From the NCBI RefSeq assembly GCF_031312595.1, contig NZ_CP133592.1, positions 744,001 through 808,000 of the forward strand: DNA of 64,000 bases, given 5' to 3'. The translations under genes were made by a program, and so were the position numbers. Shown piece after piece: positions 53,874 to 63,203 of this stretch. The stretch comes from Methanolobus sediminis (GTDB lineage: Archaea > Halobacteriota > Methanosarcinia > Methanosarcinales > Methanosarcinaceae). The notes beneath the pieces are model-generated. The model did not search any database. It saw only the letters and a program-made list of their open reading frames with translations, and was not told where the DNA came from. Numbering within the stretch: the first letter of the stretch is position 1; each line of letters starts with the position of its first letter.

Positions 53874-55052
53874 TCAGCTAAACCATCCTTCTGTCCTCAG
53901 GCAGATCCTGACAAGCATCAGCATCACGGGTACTTCAATCAGAACTCCTACAACTGTTGCAAGGGCTGCACCGGATGACAATCCGAACAGTATAGTTGAT
54001 GTGGCAATGGCCACCTCAAAATGATTGGATGCCCCTATCATTGCGGAAGGAGCAGCATCCTGATAGCTCAGTTTCAGCAGCTTTGCAAGCACATATCCAA
54101 GCGTGAAAATAAACACAGTCTGTATGAAAAGCGGAACAGCTATCCACAATATTGTAAGCGGCTGTGCAAGTATTGTCTCACCTTTGAAACTGAAGAGCAG
54201 AATCAATGTGATAAGAAGGGCTGTTATCGTAATCGGTGTCAGCAAATGAACAAAACTTGTGTTGAACCATTCCTCACCTTTTGTCCTGATTATCAGTTTC
54301 CGGGAGAGATAACCTGCTGCCAGCGGGAGTGCCACATATACCCCAATGGACAATGCCAGCGCTTCCCATGGAACCGGAAGTCTTCCAACACCAAGCAGAA
54401 AACCACCCAGAGGACCATAAAGGAAAAGCATTGTCAGTGAATTAATTGCAACCATCACAAGAGTGTGACAGTCATTTCCACGTGCCAGATATCCCCATAC
54501 AAGCACCATTGCAGTACACGGAGCAATTCCCAGAAGGATGCATCCGGCAAGGTAACTTCTCCATAACGGAACCTCAAGCATTTTCACACCTTCGTGGAGT
54601 ACAACAGTACCTACACCATAACTTGCACCAACAGGCATGTCAAGTCCGAACGGCATCTTTACAAGGTCAGTTGCTTCAGGACCTATGAAGCCGAGGAACA
54701 GTGTTCCAAGGAAGAAGAGAGAGATGGCATACATTGTGAAGGGTTTTATAGCCCAGTTAATGAACAGAGTAAGACCGACAGGTTTCAGATTCTGGCCAGC
54801 CTTGACAACTTCCCCGAAATCGATCTTCACCATAATAGGATACATCATAAAGAACAGGCAAATAGCAATCGGAATTGAAACAACCGGTGCTCCCTCTACA
54901 TAAATTGAAAGACTGTCAAGATACAGAGCCACACCTGGTGCAACCTTCCCAAGAATGATTCCTGCAATGATACATAGAATCACCCAAACTGTCAGATACT
55001 TCTCAAAAAAAGCAAGACCTTGCGGCTGCTTAGTTATACATGCTTTTGCCAT
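53874..55052 (-). CDS. acr3: Arsenite efflux transporter ACR3
   Basis: Exports As(III) across the membrane, 392 residues with about ten helices (ACR3 family, BASS superfold). [34 protein letters not shown] opens the family, [17 protein letters not shown] is helix 4 region, [26 protein letters not shown] (near residue 160) contains the functional cysteine in GIAPCTAMV, and [18 protein letters not shown] (near 345) is the conserved asparagine block. ATG at 55052 after GGGGATAAATTCT. Downstream of two arsenate reductase genes; regulator not seen. Confidence 0.95.
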   Translation of the reverse strand: MAKACITKQPQGLAFFEKYLTVWVILCIIAGIILGKVAPGVALYLDSLSIYVEGAPVVSIPIAICLFFMMYPIMVKIDFGEVVKAGQNLKPVGLTLFINWAIKPFTMYAISLFFLGTLFLGFIGPEATDLVKMPFGLDMPVGASYGVGTVVLHEGVKMLEVPLWRSYLAGCILLGIAPCTAMVLVWGYLARGNDCHTLVMVAINSLTMLFLYGPLGGFLLGVGRLPVPWEALALSIGVYVALPLAAGYLSRKLIIRTKGEEWFNTSFVHLLTPITITALLITLILLFSFKGETILAQPLTILWIAVPLFIQTVFIFTLGYVLAKLLKLSYQDAAPSAMIGASNHFEVAIATSTILFGLSSGAALATVVGVLIEVPVMLMLVRICLRTEGWFS

Positions 55053-55113
55053 AGAATTTATCCCCACTGGAATTGTATTCCCAATCTTCTACTATTGAAT
55101 ATATTTGATTCTT

Positions 55114-55125
55114 TTTTATATATAA
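55114..55125 (-). promoter_or_regulatory. TATA box of acr3
   Basis: Minus-strand CTTATATATAAAA centred near 55119; start predicted near 55093, leader about 40 nt. It lies between a perfect palindrome (55149-55166) and the acr3 start, so acr3 can be expressed separately from the arsC genes. Confidence 0.5.
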
Positions 55126-55148
55126 GCACTTCATTTCAGAAAAATGCT

Positions 55149-55166
55149 TTTCAAATCTATTTGAAA
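55149..55166. promoter_or_regulatory. Perfect palindrome in the acr3 promoter region (operator candidate)
   Basis: TTTCAAAT-CT-ATTTGAAA, 8-bp perfect half-sites with a 2-bp spacer, lying 24 bp upstream of the acr3 TATA box and about 100 bp past the arsC stop. Spacing and symmetry fit a winged-helix regulator of the ArsR type. No such regulator is encoded next to it; the assignment is inferred. Confidence 0.4.
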
Positions 55167-55268
55167 TACTGGCATGGAACTATATAAAGAACAATATAGC
55201 GGCAAAATATGACTCTGAATGATTACACAATTCCTATGCCTACAGTAAATTAACAGAATTTTGAGTCA

Positions 55269-55745
55269 TCATTCAGCCCTGAACGCGACAGTGATCCATT
55301 CCCGTATCTCATCTCGTATCTGCCTGAAAATTTCAAGTTGTTCGGTATTTGAGCCTGTGGCTGCAACAGGATCCTTAAAACTCCTGTGCATCAATTTTTT
55401 GGCACGAGGTTCATCACTTCTAACATTTACAGATGCAAGTTCCGGTGTACTACAAACGGGACATGCCTGTTTTGCTTTATCACAAACAGTTACAAGGACA
55501 TCAAACACAATATCCTGATATTCACTTAATGTCTTTGAACGCTGCCCGGAAATATCAATATTAATTTCCCGCATTACCTGAATAGCACGAGGATCTACAG
55601 CAGTGGCTTCCACACCTGCACTGTATACGTCATAACCATCACCATAGATAGACCTCATTAACCCTTCGGCCATCTGTGATCTTGCAGAATTGTGGTAGCA
55701 CACAAAAAGAATCTTCTTTTTATCCTGCTTTTCTATGATTTCCAC
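55269..55745 (-). CDS. arsC: Arsenate reductase, low-molecular-weight phosphatase type (copy 1)
   Basis: Reduces arsenate to arsenite for export by ACR3, 158 residues. P-loop FVCYHNSARSQMAEG near residues 14-28 (CX5R: C16 to R22), then VFDVLVTVCDKAKQACPVC near residue 89 with the cysteine triad residues, and FRQIRDEIREWI at the end. The thioredoxin-linked arsenate reductase pattern VTVCD..ACPVC is kept. It is 58 bp downstream of the second arsC and upstream of acr3. Confidence 0.92.
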   Translation of the reverse strand: MEIIEKQDKKKILFVCYHNSARSQMAEGLMRSIYGDGYDVYSAGVEATAVDPRAIQVMREINIDISGQRSKTLSEYQDIVFDVLVTVCDKAKQACPVCSTPELASVNVRSDEPRAKKLMHRSFKDPVAATGSNTEQLEIFRQIRDEIREWITVAFRAE

Positions 55746-55803
55746 CCCCGGAATCCTTCAAATCCATAATCATAAAACTCATTGATATGAAAATAAACAG
55801 GAT

Positions 55804-56250
55804 TTATGAATTATCAATGTCTTCTACAAATTGCTCAATTCTTTTCATAATCAAATCTCTGAGTTCACGTGCCTGTTCCAGTTTCTCTTCTTCAGAACCA
55901 GTAAAGGTTTCAGGATCAGGATAAGGCCAGTGAAGTTGAAGAAATGGTTTTGGAAAAAGCGGACATTCTTCTTCATGTGCCCTATCACATACTGTGATGA
56001 TATACTGGTAAAATCTTCCTTCTCTGAAAAGATCCCATACCGACTGAGGTTTGCTACTACTCAGGTCAAAGCCATCCTCTTCCATAACTTTCAGCACCAG
56101 AGGATTTATGGGTTCAGGTTTGTAGCCTGCACTCTCAACTTCAAACCTTTCCCTACCAATCTTTTTCAGATAAGCTTCGGCAATCTGGCTTCTACCACTG
56201 TTGCGGATGCATATGAAAAGAACCTTGATTTTATTGTTGCCTGACACCAT
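55804..56250 (-). CDS. arsC: Arsenate reductase, low-molecular-weight phosphatase type (copy 2)
   Basis: 148-residue paralogue. P-loop FICIRNSGRSQIAEA near residues 12-26 (CX5R), and YIITVCDRAHEEECPLFPKP near residue 87. The N-terminal loop IRNSGRSQ and the ECPLF motif differ from copy 1, so the copies are not recent duplicates. The second thiol region has ECPLFPKP where copy 1 has ACPVCSTP, that is, one cysteine instead of two. First gene of the arsenic group, with its own TATA-like box (56296-56307) about 25 bp upstream of a predicted start at 56276. Both copies precede acr3. Confidence 0.88.
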   Translation of the reverse strand: MVSGNNKIKVLFICIRNSGRSQIAEAYLKKIGRERFEVESAGYKPEPINPLVLKVMEEDGFDLSSSKPQSVWDLFREGRFYQYIITVCDRAHEEECPLFPKPFLQLHWPYPDPETFTGSEEEKLEQARELRDLIMKRIEQFVEDIDNS

Positions 56251-56473
56251 ATATTTTATTTTTCATATACACGGAAGATATAGTTAACCTATATAGATTA
56301 TATAAAGACCATAATTTGTCTTTATTCCTTGATCAAAAAAGAACACAATGATATATTGAAAATAATTACAGAAAGAGGAAATTTGAAGATATGATTTTCC
56401 TTATAGAAAATAAAACTCCAGCAATTACATCTAGAATATAAACCGCCTACCTGGTAGACGGCTCAACGACCAT

Positions 56474-57022
56474 TCACCTGGTGGATGGCCTGTCAAAGAA
56501 AATATTCTTGCCTTTAACACTCAGCGGAATTCCCATTGCGACATCCGCATCAACCATTCCAGAATGACATGCAGCTGCCCCTGCAGAATAGAGGACCCTA
56601 TTATCAATACACAGGTCTTTCGCCTTGGCAACCGCTGAACCCACTGCAATTCCCAGATCCATATACTTGATCATACAGTGCGGACCTGTGAACTCCACCT
56701 TCACTTTCTTGTGCATAACCATATCAGCACATGTCTCAAATCCACATGCACCACAGTTAAGTGAGCTTACCCCTGAAGACTTCAAACCAATGATAACCAG
56801 ACAATCTGCATCTCTCACATTCTTTGCATCCCGAATCAGGAATTTCAGACCTTTGGTCTCACTGAGCTCCTCCATCTTATCGGCAAGGTCCATTCTTTCA
56901 TCATCATTTAACAGATAAGTCACAATGTCATCAATACCCTTACCTTTTGGTGCTGTTCTTGCAGCTACAAGAATAGTATTTGCAAGCATTTCGAGTACTT
57001 CAAGTTCAGGATTCTGTTTCAT
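56474..57022 (-). CDS. DUF2148 protein with a cysteine-rich Fe-S-like motif
   Basis: 182 residues of the DUF2148 family, function unknown, known from methanogens and anaerobic bacteria. LNCGACGFETCADM near residue 109 gives CxxCxxxxC, and a further cysteine (GPHCMIKYMDLG) lies near 130, enough for a [4Fe-4S] cluster. N-terminal VLEMLANTILVAARTAPKGKGIDDI is the other typical segment. A 62-bp gap to the cupin gene upstream on the same strand allows cotranscription. Confidence 0.88.
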   Translation of the reverse strand: MKQNPELEVLEMLANTILVAARTAPKGKGIDDIVTYLLNDDERMDLADKMEELSETKGLKFLIRDAKNVRDADCLVIIGLKSSGVSSLNCGACGFETCADMVMHKKVKVEFTGPHCMIKYMDLGIAVGSAVAKAKDLCIDNRVLYSAGAAACHSGMVDADVAMGIPLSVKGKNIFFDRPSTR

Positions 57023-57084
57023 AAAAAAAGAAATGTTTTGATTCTATATATTCATTGAGGATTGCGATCCAATCCTTTCAGAAC

Positions 57085-57483
57085 CTACTCTGTAGTCTTC
57101 CCGTCAAATTCTGCTTCATTTGCCTCAGCTTCTTCCTTCGTGGAACGTATGATTCCATCCTTATGATGTGCCGGGGAATAGATGGTATATAATTTCAGAT
57201 CCTCTGTTCCTGAAGTGTTGATAACATTGTGCTGGGCGCCTGCCGGTACTACTATTGCAACTCCGTCTCCGAGTTCATACTCATTGCCATCAATTATACA
57301 CTTTCCCTGTCCGCTTTCAAAACGGAAGAACTGATCATTTTCCTCATGAACTTCCATTCCTATTTCTTCCATAGGCTTAAGGCTCATAAGTACAAGCTGG
57401 CTGTGCTTTGAAGTGTAGAGAACTTTACGGAAATTGGTGTTTTCCAGAGTGGCCTCTTCGATATTGATAGAAAATCCTTTCAT
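57085..57483 (-). CDS. Small cupin-domain protein
   Basis: 132 residues, single cupin barrel: VHEENDQFFRFESGQGKCIIDGNEYELGDGVAIVVPAGAQHNVINTSG near residues 45-92 carries both cupin motifs with metal ligands H/E/H. Likely metal binding. Role unknown. The ORF is preceded by no clear neighbour; DUF2148 lies downstream. Confidence 0.88.
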   Translation of the reverse strand: MKGFSINIEEATLENTNFRKVLYTSKHSQLVLMSLKPMEEIGMEVHEENDQFFRFESGQGKCIIDGNEYELGDGVAIVVPAGAQHNVINTSGTEDLKLYTIYSPAHHKDGIIRSTKEEAEANEAEFDGKTTE

Positions 57484-57618
57484 GGATATTAATATGACTT
57501 TATTGGATATAAACCCACATACTCCAATATTTGGAAGAGAATATATTAATAAATGTGAAAACGAAACGACTGCAAAATAATATATCAGACGTTATCGTTC
57601 ACACAAAAAATACAAAAA

Positions 57619-58671
57619 TCAAAGATCAAGAGTCAGGAAATTAGGCTCATTATGAACGTGAGAATGTGTCTTCTCAAACTCCACTGCTTCCTTTTCCAGA
57701 TTCTTCTGGATGCATTTATCCACAATCTCTACAAGATCATCTCTCTCGACCTTAGTAACAGCACTGAGGAACTTGAGATGTTCTTCCCCATCACCTTTCT
57801 CATCAAGTATCTCAACAACTGGTTCACCATCGGAGGATGTCAGACTACCTTTTACAAGACCTGAAGATGACTTGAAACTGATCTTAACATGACCCACAAA
57901 ATCAGGATTTATTTCCTTTACCTTGCCCCTAATATCCACAAGCATATGGACAAGCATAGATGTGATCCTGTCAACATCTTTGCCATTGGAAATAATGGAG
58001 TATTCACCTGCATAGCTTCCAACACCTGAAACTTCCATGGAGTTCATGTCCTCACGCTCCTGATGGAGATCACTTTCACCTGTCAGCAGGTCCATGAATC
58101 TCTCAAACTTATTATCCGCATTCTTTGCAGAGAACTCCACAACAATAGCATCAGGATTTATTTCCAATGCCTTCTGAGTTGAAGCTGCAATTGCCTCCCT
58201 GTCAACAAGATCGATCTTATTGATACAAACGATCTCAGACTCTTTTATCTGGTTCTCAATGAACTTCGGGATCTGATCCCATTCTGCACCAAACCTGCTG
58301 GCATCAATAAGTGTAACAACCGGAGCAAAGGAAACTTCGCCAAGGTCCATAAGTTCAATGTGTTCCTTTATCTGTAATGGGAATGCTATTCCAGTAGGCT
58401 CGATAATAACAACATCAGGTTCATAGTCCTCTATGATAGTCTGGAGAGTGAATTCCATGCTGACCTTTAGTGAACAGCATATGCAACCGCTTGTGAGTTC
58501 TTTTGTAACAAGACCGCTGCTTGAAATGGTCTCACCATCCACTCCGACTTCACCAACTTCATTGACAATTATGGCTATCTTGTGACCTTTATCAATTAGA
58601 TGTTTTCCAAGATTCCTTAAAGTAGTAGTTTTGCCACTGCCAAGAAAACCGCCTATGATTATGACTTTCAT
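57619..58671 (-). CDS. CobW/COG0523-type GTPase, metal chaperone
   Basis: 350 residues. IIIGGFLGSGKTTTLRNLG near residue 4 is the P-loop, ELTSGCICCSLKVSMEF near residue 59 contains CxCC, the metal-binding motif of COG0523 proteins, then IIEPTGIAFPLQI near 89, and NKIDLVDREA near 150 gives the NKxD guanine site. C-terminal half has beta-rich segments and histidine-poor tail ending FEKTHSHVHNE. Such GTPases supply zinc or cobalt to enzymes; in methanogens some sit near corrinoid methyltransferase genes, but none is here. ATG at 58671 after GGTGAAAAA; the upstream in-frame extension is not conserved. Confidence 0.92.
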   Translation of the reverse strand: MKVIIIGGFLGSGKTTTLRNLGKHLIDKGHKIAIIVNEVGEVGVDGETISSSGLVTKELTSGCICCSLKVSMEFTLQTIIEDYEPDVVIIEPTGIAFPLQIKEHIELMDLGEVSFAPVVTLIDASRFGAEWDQIPKFIENQIKESEIVCINKIDLVDREAIAASTQKALEINPDAIVVEFSAKNADNKFERFMDLLTGESDLHQEREDMNSMEVSGVGSYAGEYSIISNGKDVDRITSMLVHMLVDIRGKVKEINPDFVGHVKISFKSSSGLVKGSLTSSDGEPVVEILDEKGDGEEHLKFLSAVTKVERDDLVEIVDKCIQKNLEKEAVEFEKTHSHVHNEPNFLTLDL

Positions 58672-58803
58672 TTTTTCACCATTAAGTAATATCTGAATAT
58701 TGTCTGTAGTTAGTGTGGGTCCAAAAGCAAATATACCCATAAATCCGGCTACTAAACTAAAAGCTTTTTGAAAAATCACCTCTAACACAGGATTTGGAGA
58801 GTT

Positions 58804-61800
58804 TTATTGTACCAGAGGTAGACGGACATGAACAGTTGTTCCCTTGCCCTCTTCACTGCTGATGTAAATATCGCCTTTGTGATCTTCAACTATCTTCTTA
58901 CATATATACAGACCAAGACCGGTACCACCGTATCTCCTTTTCACAGAAGAATCAACCTGGTAGAAACGATGGAAAAGCATTGGTATCTTATCCTCTGAAA
59001 TTCCAATACCTGTATCCATTACATCCAGATACATCGAATCCTCGGAAACATGTGCTGAAACTGTTACTTTACCACCATCAGGAGTAAACTTTACAGCATT
59101 ATCTATCAGGTTCACAAAAACATCCATCATCTTGTCACGGTCAACAACAACCGGTGGCATATCGGATGGGATGTCAGTTACAAGCTCTATGTTCTTGCTT
59201 GCAGCCTGGAGTGCAAGATCCTGAACTGATTGCTCAAGTATATCCCTGATCTCAAGCATTTCAAAAGAGTAGTTCAGTTTACCGGACTGGGCACGACTCA
59301 GATATAGCAAAGAATCCACAAGCCTTCGAAGACGCTCCGAATTCCTGAGGACAGTCTCAACAGCCTTCTGCTGCTGCTCATTAACTTCACCAAGTGTACC
59401 GTCTGAAATAAGCTGGCTGTATCCTTTAATAGATGTTAGCGGGGTCTTGAACTCATGACTTACATTCGAGAGGAAATCATCTTTCATCCTATCCAGAGAT
59501 TTCAATTCCTCGTTGGCTTGTGAAAGTTCTTCATTTGTTTTTGAAAGCTCTTCGTTGACCTTGGAAAGTTCATCGGCATACTTACGCAGTGTATCTTCTG
59601 ATTTCTGGCGCTGGATAAGTTTCCACATTCCTTCCATGAATAATGTCAACTGTCTTACATCAGTTTTATCGTAATCTTCGTCCTTATTTCCAACACCAGC
59701 AACACCTACGATCTTTTTCCCATCAAATATTGGGATGCTCATATAACGCCTGAGCCTGATATGGCCTTCCGGATAACCATGTTTTAACGGATTCGGAGCT
59801 TCGAAATCGTTTACAATTACAGCTTTCTTTTGCCTGATTGGTTCTCCCCATAGGCCGGTTTCTTCAATAGAATACTCCAGCTTCTTTCCCTTCACCTTGC
59901 ATCTTTCCATAATGCTCTTTGACCATGAATAAATTGTGAGCTTGGTATTGGTATCATTAAGAAATGCCAGGTAACCTATATTACTCTGTGTCAACCGAAC
60001 TGCTTCTTCCTGCACAAAGTCTGCAACATTACTTAGAGAAAGATCTGTAACATGGCTGATCTTCAGTAATGCTTCCAGACGTGATTCATCAAGACGTAAT
60101 GCCTCTTCGGCCTTTTTACGAATGGAAATGTCACCATATATACCAATACCTCCAAGAAAAGTGCCGTCGTCCGCAAGATTGGGGCTGTAATCGGCTTTTA
60201 GATACAGATTTTTGCCGCTAATGACAGAATGGTATTTTCCTTCAAAATGACCGGTTTTTCTTGAAAGAACATCCGAAATGGCTTTTTTCATATCCTCGTC
60301 CTGAATTTGGGTCACCATGTTAAAACCAATGACTCTGTCTTTATTTTCCACATCTATAATCTGGAGGAACTTCTCGTTACAATGAGTAACAATACCCTCT
60401 GCATTGAAGTGGAAAATTCCTACCGGAGAGTTCTCGAAAATAAGACGATATTTCTTCTCGGCTTCATGTACAGCTTCTTCAGCCATTTTGCGTTCGGTTA
60501 TATCCTGTAATGCACCGGTGACATTCACAACCTTGTCATCCTTTATTATTGGGTGGCCAATCGTTCTTACCCATTTGTGTGTACCTTTAGCTGTAATCAT
60601 TTCCAGCTCAAGGTCGTAAGGTTTGCCTTTTTGCACAGCGTCAGCTACAGCTTTTTCGATAATTTTCTTTGATTCCGGAGAATAGAAACTTAAACCCATC
60701 TCGACATCAGTAGGAGTTGAAGGATGTAATTCATGGATATGTGCAATTTCAGCTGTCCATGTGCCTTTCCCGGTTGCCGGATCAAATTCCCAGCCTCCTA
60801 TTTTGGCTATTCTGCTGACCTCAGCAAGAAGAGCTTCACTCTTTTGCAGTTTTTCTTCAGCCTTCATGCGCTCGGATATGTCTTCAAAGACACCAATGCC
60901 TCCAAGAAATGTTCCATCTTCCGCTATATTCGGACTGTAATCTGCCTTGATGTTAATAGTGATATCAGCCGTAACTGTGTGGTATGGTCCTTCAAAGTGA
61001 CCCACCTTCCTGGAGAAAACATCAGAAACAGCTTTTTTCATCTTTTCATCTACAATGGAAGCAACAATGTTGAAACCTATCACATCCTCTTTTCTCCCAA
61101 GTTGCATTATTTCCAGAAGCTTTTCATTGCAGTGAGTAATGATACCGTTCTTGTCGAAATGAAATATACCGAACGGAGAATTCTCAAAGATCATACGATA
61201 TTTTTTCTCAGCAGCCAGAGCTGCATCTTCTGCCTTTTTCCTTTCCGTTATATCTATGATTATACCCTGATAGTAGGCAGGATCCCCTTTTTTATCTCTT
61301 ACAAGGTGTGACCTTTCAGTAACCCAGCGAATCTTGCCGGATTTTGTCATAAGACGGTATTCCTTTGAGAAGAACATCTTGCCCTGAATTTCAAGCTCTG
61401 AAACATCACCGCGCACGCGATCCAGGTCATCAGGATGGATTATGTCCCCATAATTCATCTTACCGGAAGTCAGATCCACAGGAGTATAACCAAACTGGGA
61501 AATGTTCTCAGAAACAAAAGCAACAGGCCAGCCATTTTCAGCGCTCCACAGAAATGCCACAACAGGACTTTTTCTGTAGATATCTCCCAGCTTTTCCATG
61601 GATTTGAACTTGTCACGCAGTGTTTCGTGGTCGATGGTCTGCTCCACAAGCTTGCCGATAGTGCCTATCATACCCCTGTAATTTCCCTCATCATCAGTAA
61701 GAGGAAGCAGAAAACCACTATGATAAATGAACTGACCATCCGGTTTAATAAATGGAAAAACATCATAATTTCTTGATTGCAGGTCTTCCTTTACAGCCTC

Positions 61801-62565
61801 GAAAACATCTGCGAATCCAGGATCTTCACCTTCACCGCTTTGTGGTATAAAATTTGTCAGTTTCTTCCCGCATACATCTCTTTTTGACAGACCGGATATA
61901 GACTCCATACCCTTGTTGAAAAAGACTATTTTGTCATTTGCATCAACAGCCCAGAAACCTGTCCAGACATTTTCGAGGATCTCATCCCGGAAATACTGAC
62001 TCCTGCTAACGGTCTTGCATGAAGTAGAACTCTGAAGCAGCGTCCATATACCGTTCTTTTCAATAATTGTTCCGTCATGCATGCTGATAAGTTCGATCAT
62101 TTCCATTCTTGAACGTGCTTCAAGGAGAAATGCAAAAAGACCTGTGATCCTTTTTGTCCTGATAAAATTCATAGCCTCTTTTTCATATTCCACAAAGCTA
62201 TCCCAGGAATCACCATCTACGATTGTGAATTTGTCAACGATCCGCAGGCCATTGTAACCTTCAGCCATTGCAATATTGTAGATCTCTTCCCATTTCAGAA
62301 GGTCCATGTCAGAAACAGCACCTTCCCCGGCGATGTAGCATTCATTACACTGCGAAAATATCAACTGTCCGCTTTCAACATACCTGTCAACATCAAGTCC
62401 TGAATCCCTGAGAAGGTTTGTCACATTGTCGGTGTCAAGCTGACCTGCCACACCCCAGAAACAGCACTCATTATTCTTTAGTCCGGCATCGAAAAAGGAA
62501 GCAACTATATCCACAAGTTGCTCTGTGGTATCATAAAGCAGGGAAAATGAATTACCCTGTATCAT
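58804..62565 (-). CDS. Large hybrid MEDS/PAS/GAF sensor histidine kinase
   Basis: 1253-residue soluble kinase. Residues 1-165 form a MEDS domain (SFSLLYDTTEQLVDIVASFF, SQCNECYIAGEGAVSDMDLL). Then PAS domains near 195-310 (GFWAVDANDKIVFFNKGME), 330-440, 450-565, 570-690 and 700-815; a GAF domain about 830-980; HisKA with DFLSNVSHEFKTPLTSIKG, phospho-histidine near 1037; HATPase with NLIDNAVKFTPDGG, DTGIGISEDKIP and YGGTGLGLYICKK near 1150-1220. PAS 3 and PAS 5 are near copies. No transmembrane segment. No response regulator adjoins, so its partner is elsewhere. MEDS kinases in methylotrophic methanogens are linked to methyltransferase regulation, an inference here. Confidence 0.93.
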   Translation of the reverse strand: MIQGNSFSLLYDTTEQLVDIVASFFDAGLKNNECCFWGVAGQLDTDNVTNLLRDSGLDVDRYVESGQLIFSQCNECYIAGEGAVSDMDLLKWEEIYNIAMAEGYNGLRIVDKFTIVDGDSWDSFVEYEKEAMNFIRTKRITGLFAFLLEARSRMEMIELISMHDGTIIEKNGIWTLLQSSTSCKTVSRSQYFRDEILENVWTGFWAVDANDKIVFFNKGMESISGLSKRDVCGKKLTNFIPQSGEGEDPGFADVFEAVKEDLQSRNYDVFPFIKPDGQFIYHSGFLLPLTDDEGNYRGMIGTIGKLVEQTIDHETLRDKFKSMEKLGDIYRKSPVVAFLWSAENGWPVAFVSENISQFGYTPVDLTSGKMNYGDIIHPDDLDRVRGDVSELEIQGKMFFSKEYRLMTKSGKIRWVTERSHLVRDKKGDPAYYQGIIIDITERKKAEDAALAAEKKYRMIFENSPFGIFHFDKNGIITHCNEKLLEIMQLGRKEDVIGFNIVASIVDEKMKKAVSDVFSRKVGHFEGPYHTVTADITINIKADYSPNIAEDGTFLGGIGVFEDISERMKAEEKLQKSEALLAEVSRIAKIGGWEFDPATGKGTWTAEIAHIHELHPSTPTDVEMGLSFYSPESKKIIEKAVADAVQKGKPYDLELEMITAKGTHKWVRTIGHPIIKDDKVVNVTGALQDITERKMAEEAVHEAEKKYRLIFENSPVGIFHFNAEGIVTHCNEKFLQIIDVENKDRVIGFNMVTQIQDEDMKKAISDVLSRKTGHFEGKYHSVISGKNLYLKADYSPNLADDGTFLGGIGIYGDISIRKKAEEALRLDESRLEALLKISHVTDLSLSNVADFVQEEAVRLTQSNIGYLAFLNDTNTKLTIYSWSKSIMERCKVKGKKLEYSIEETGLWGEPIRQKKAVIVNDFEAPNPLKHGYPEGHIRLRRYMSIPIFDGKKIVGVAGVGNKDEDYDKTDVRQLTLFMEGMWKLIQRQKSEDTLRKYADELSKVNEELSKTNEELSQANEELKSLDRMKDDFLSNVSHEFKTPLTSIKGYSQLISDGTLGEVNEQQQKAVETVLRNSERLRRLVDSLLYLSRAQSGKLNYSFEMLEIRDILEQSVQDLALQAASKNIELVTDIPSDMPPVVVDRDKMMDVFVNLIDNAVKFTPDGGKVTVSAHVSEDSMYLDVMDTGIGISEDKIPMLFHRFYQVDSSVKRRYGGTGLGLYICKKIVEDHKGDIYISSEEGKGTTVHVRLPLVQ

Positions 62566-62836
62566 ATCTTCTGTAAAATTAATGTCTGACCGGATACTCT
62601 GTATAGTAATGATGTAACCCCACTAATTTGACTATCAAATACTATGCTGCTATCAGAACAACATAAATTACTTCACTATTAATTTATCCAATTCTTATAT
62701 TTAAGTAGTTGCTTTTTTCAGTTGGAAGAGTATATTCTAAATGAAAACTTAAATTAACAAAAAAGCAATTAAAACCAATATACTTCTTTTAATTCTGTTG
62801 AAATTCACTCTTAAATTTCCATATGAACTTATCTTC

Positions 62837-63169
62837 TCAAAGACTCAACCCATAAAGAAGAACTAAACCAGATATAACAGAAGAAAATAAACCCGATATT
62901 TGATAAAATTCAGTTGGCAACGATTTTTTTGACATATAGGATAATATACTTAGAATGCCAGCTACAGTTAGAGCATTTACATATAATACCAACCAAAGTG
63001 GTAAAGCTGTAAACGTATAATAAAAAGATGTTAATGCAACAGCATTTGCAAAGATTGCAATTCTACTGACATAATGCGTTTCAACAATAACACCTACAAA
63101 AATAAGTGAAATAGATGGAAGTATATCTAGCGCCTGATTTGGTAAAAAAGAAGTAAGTATAATTTCCAT
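62837..63169 (-). CDS. Small membrane protein, AT-rich, unknown
   Basis: 110 residues with three to four hydrophobic helices: ALDILPSISLIFVGVIVETHYV, VALTSFYYTFTALPLWLVLYVNALTVAGIL, and ISGLFSSVISGLVLLYGL. No family recognised. GC content is well below the core genes. It lies 34 bp downstream of the 63204 gene and is probably in the same unit, giving a membrane-anchored cassette. Confidence 0.6.
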   Translation of the reverse strand: MEIILTSFLPNQALDILPSISLIFVGVIVETHYVSRIAIFANAVALTSFYYTFTALPLWLVLYVNALTVAGILSILSYMSKKSLPTEFYQISGLFSSVISGLVLLYGLSL

Positions 63170-63203
63170 ATAAAAGCACCCTTATCTTAGCTACCTAGAA
63201 CCC

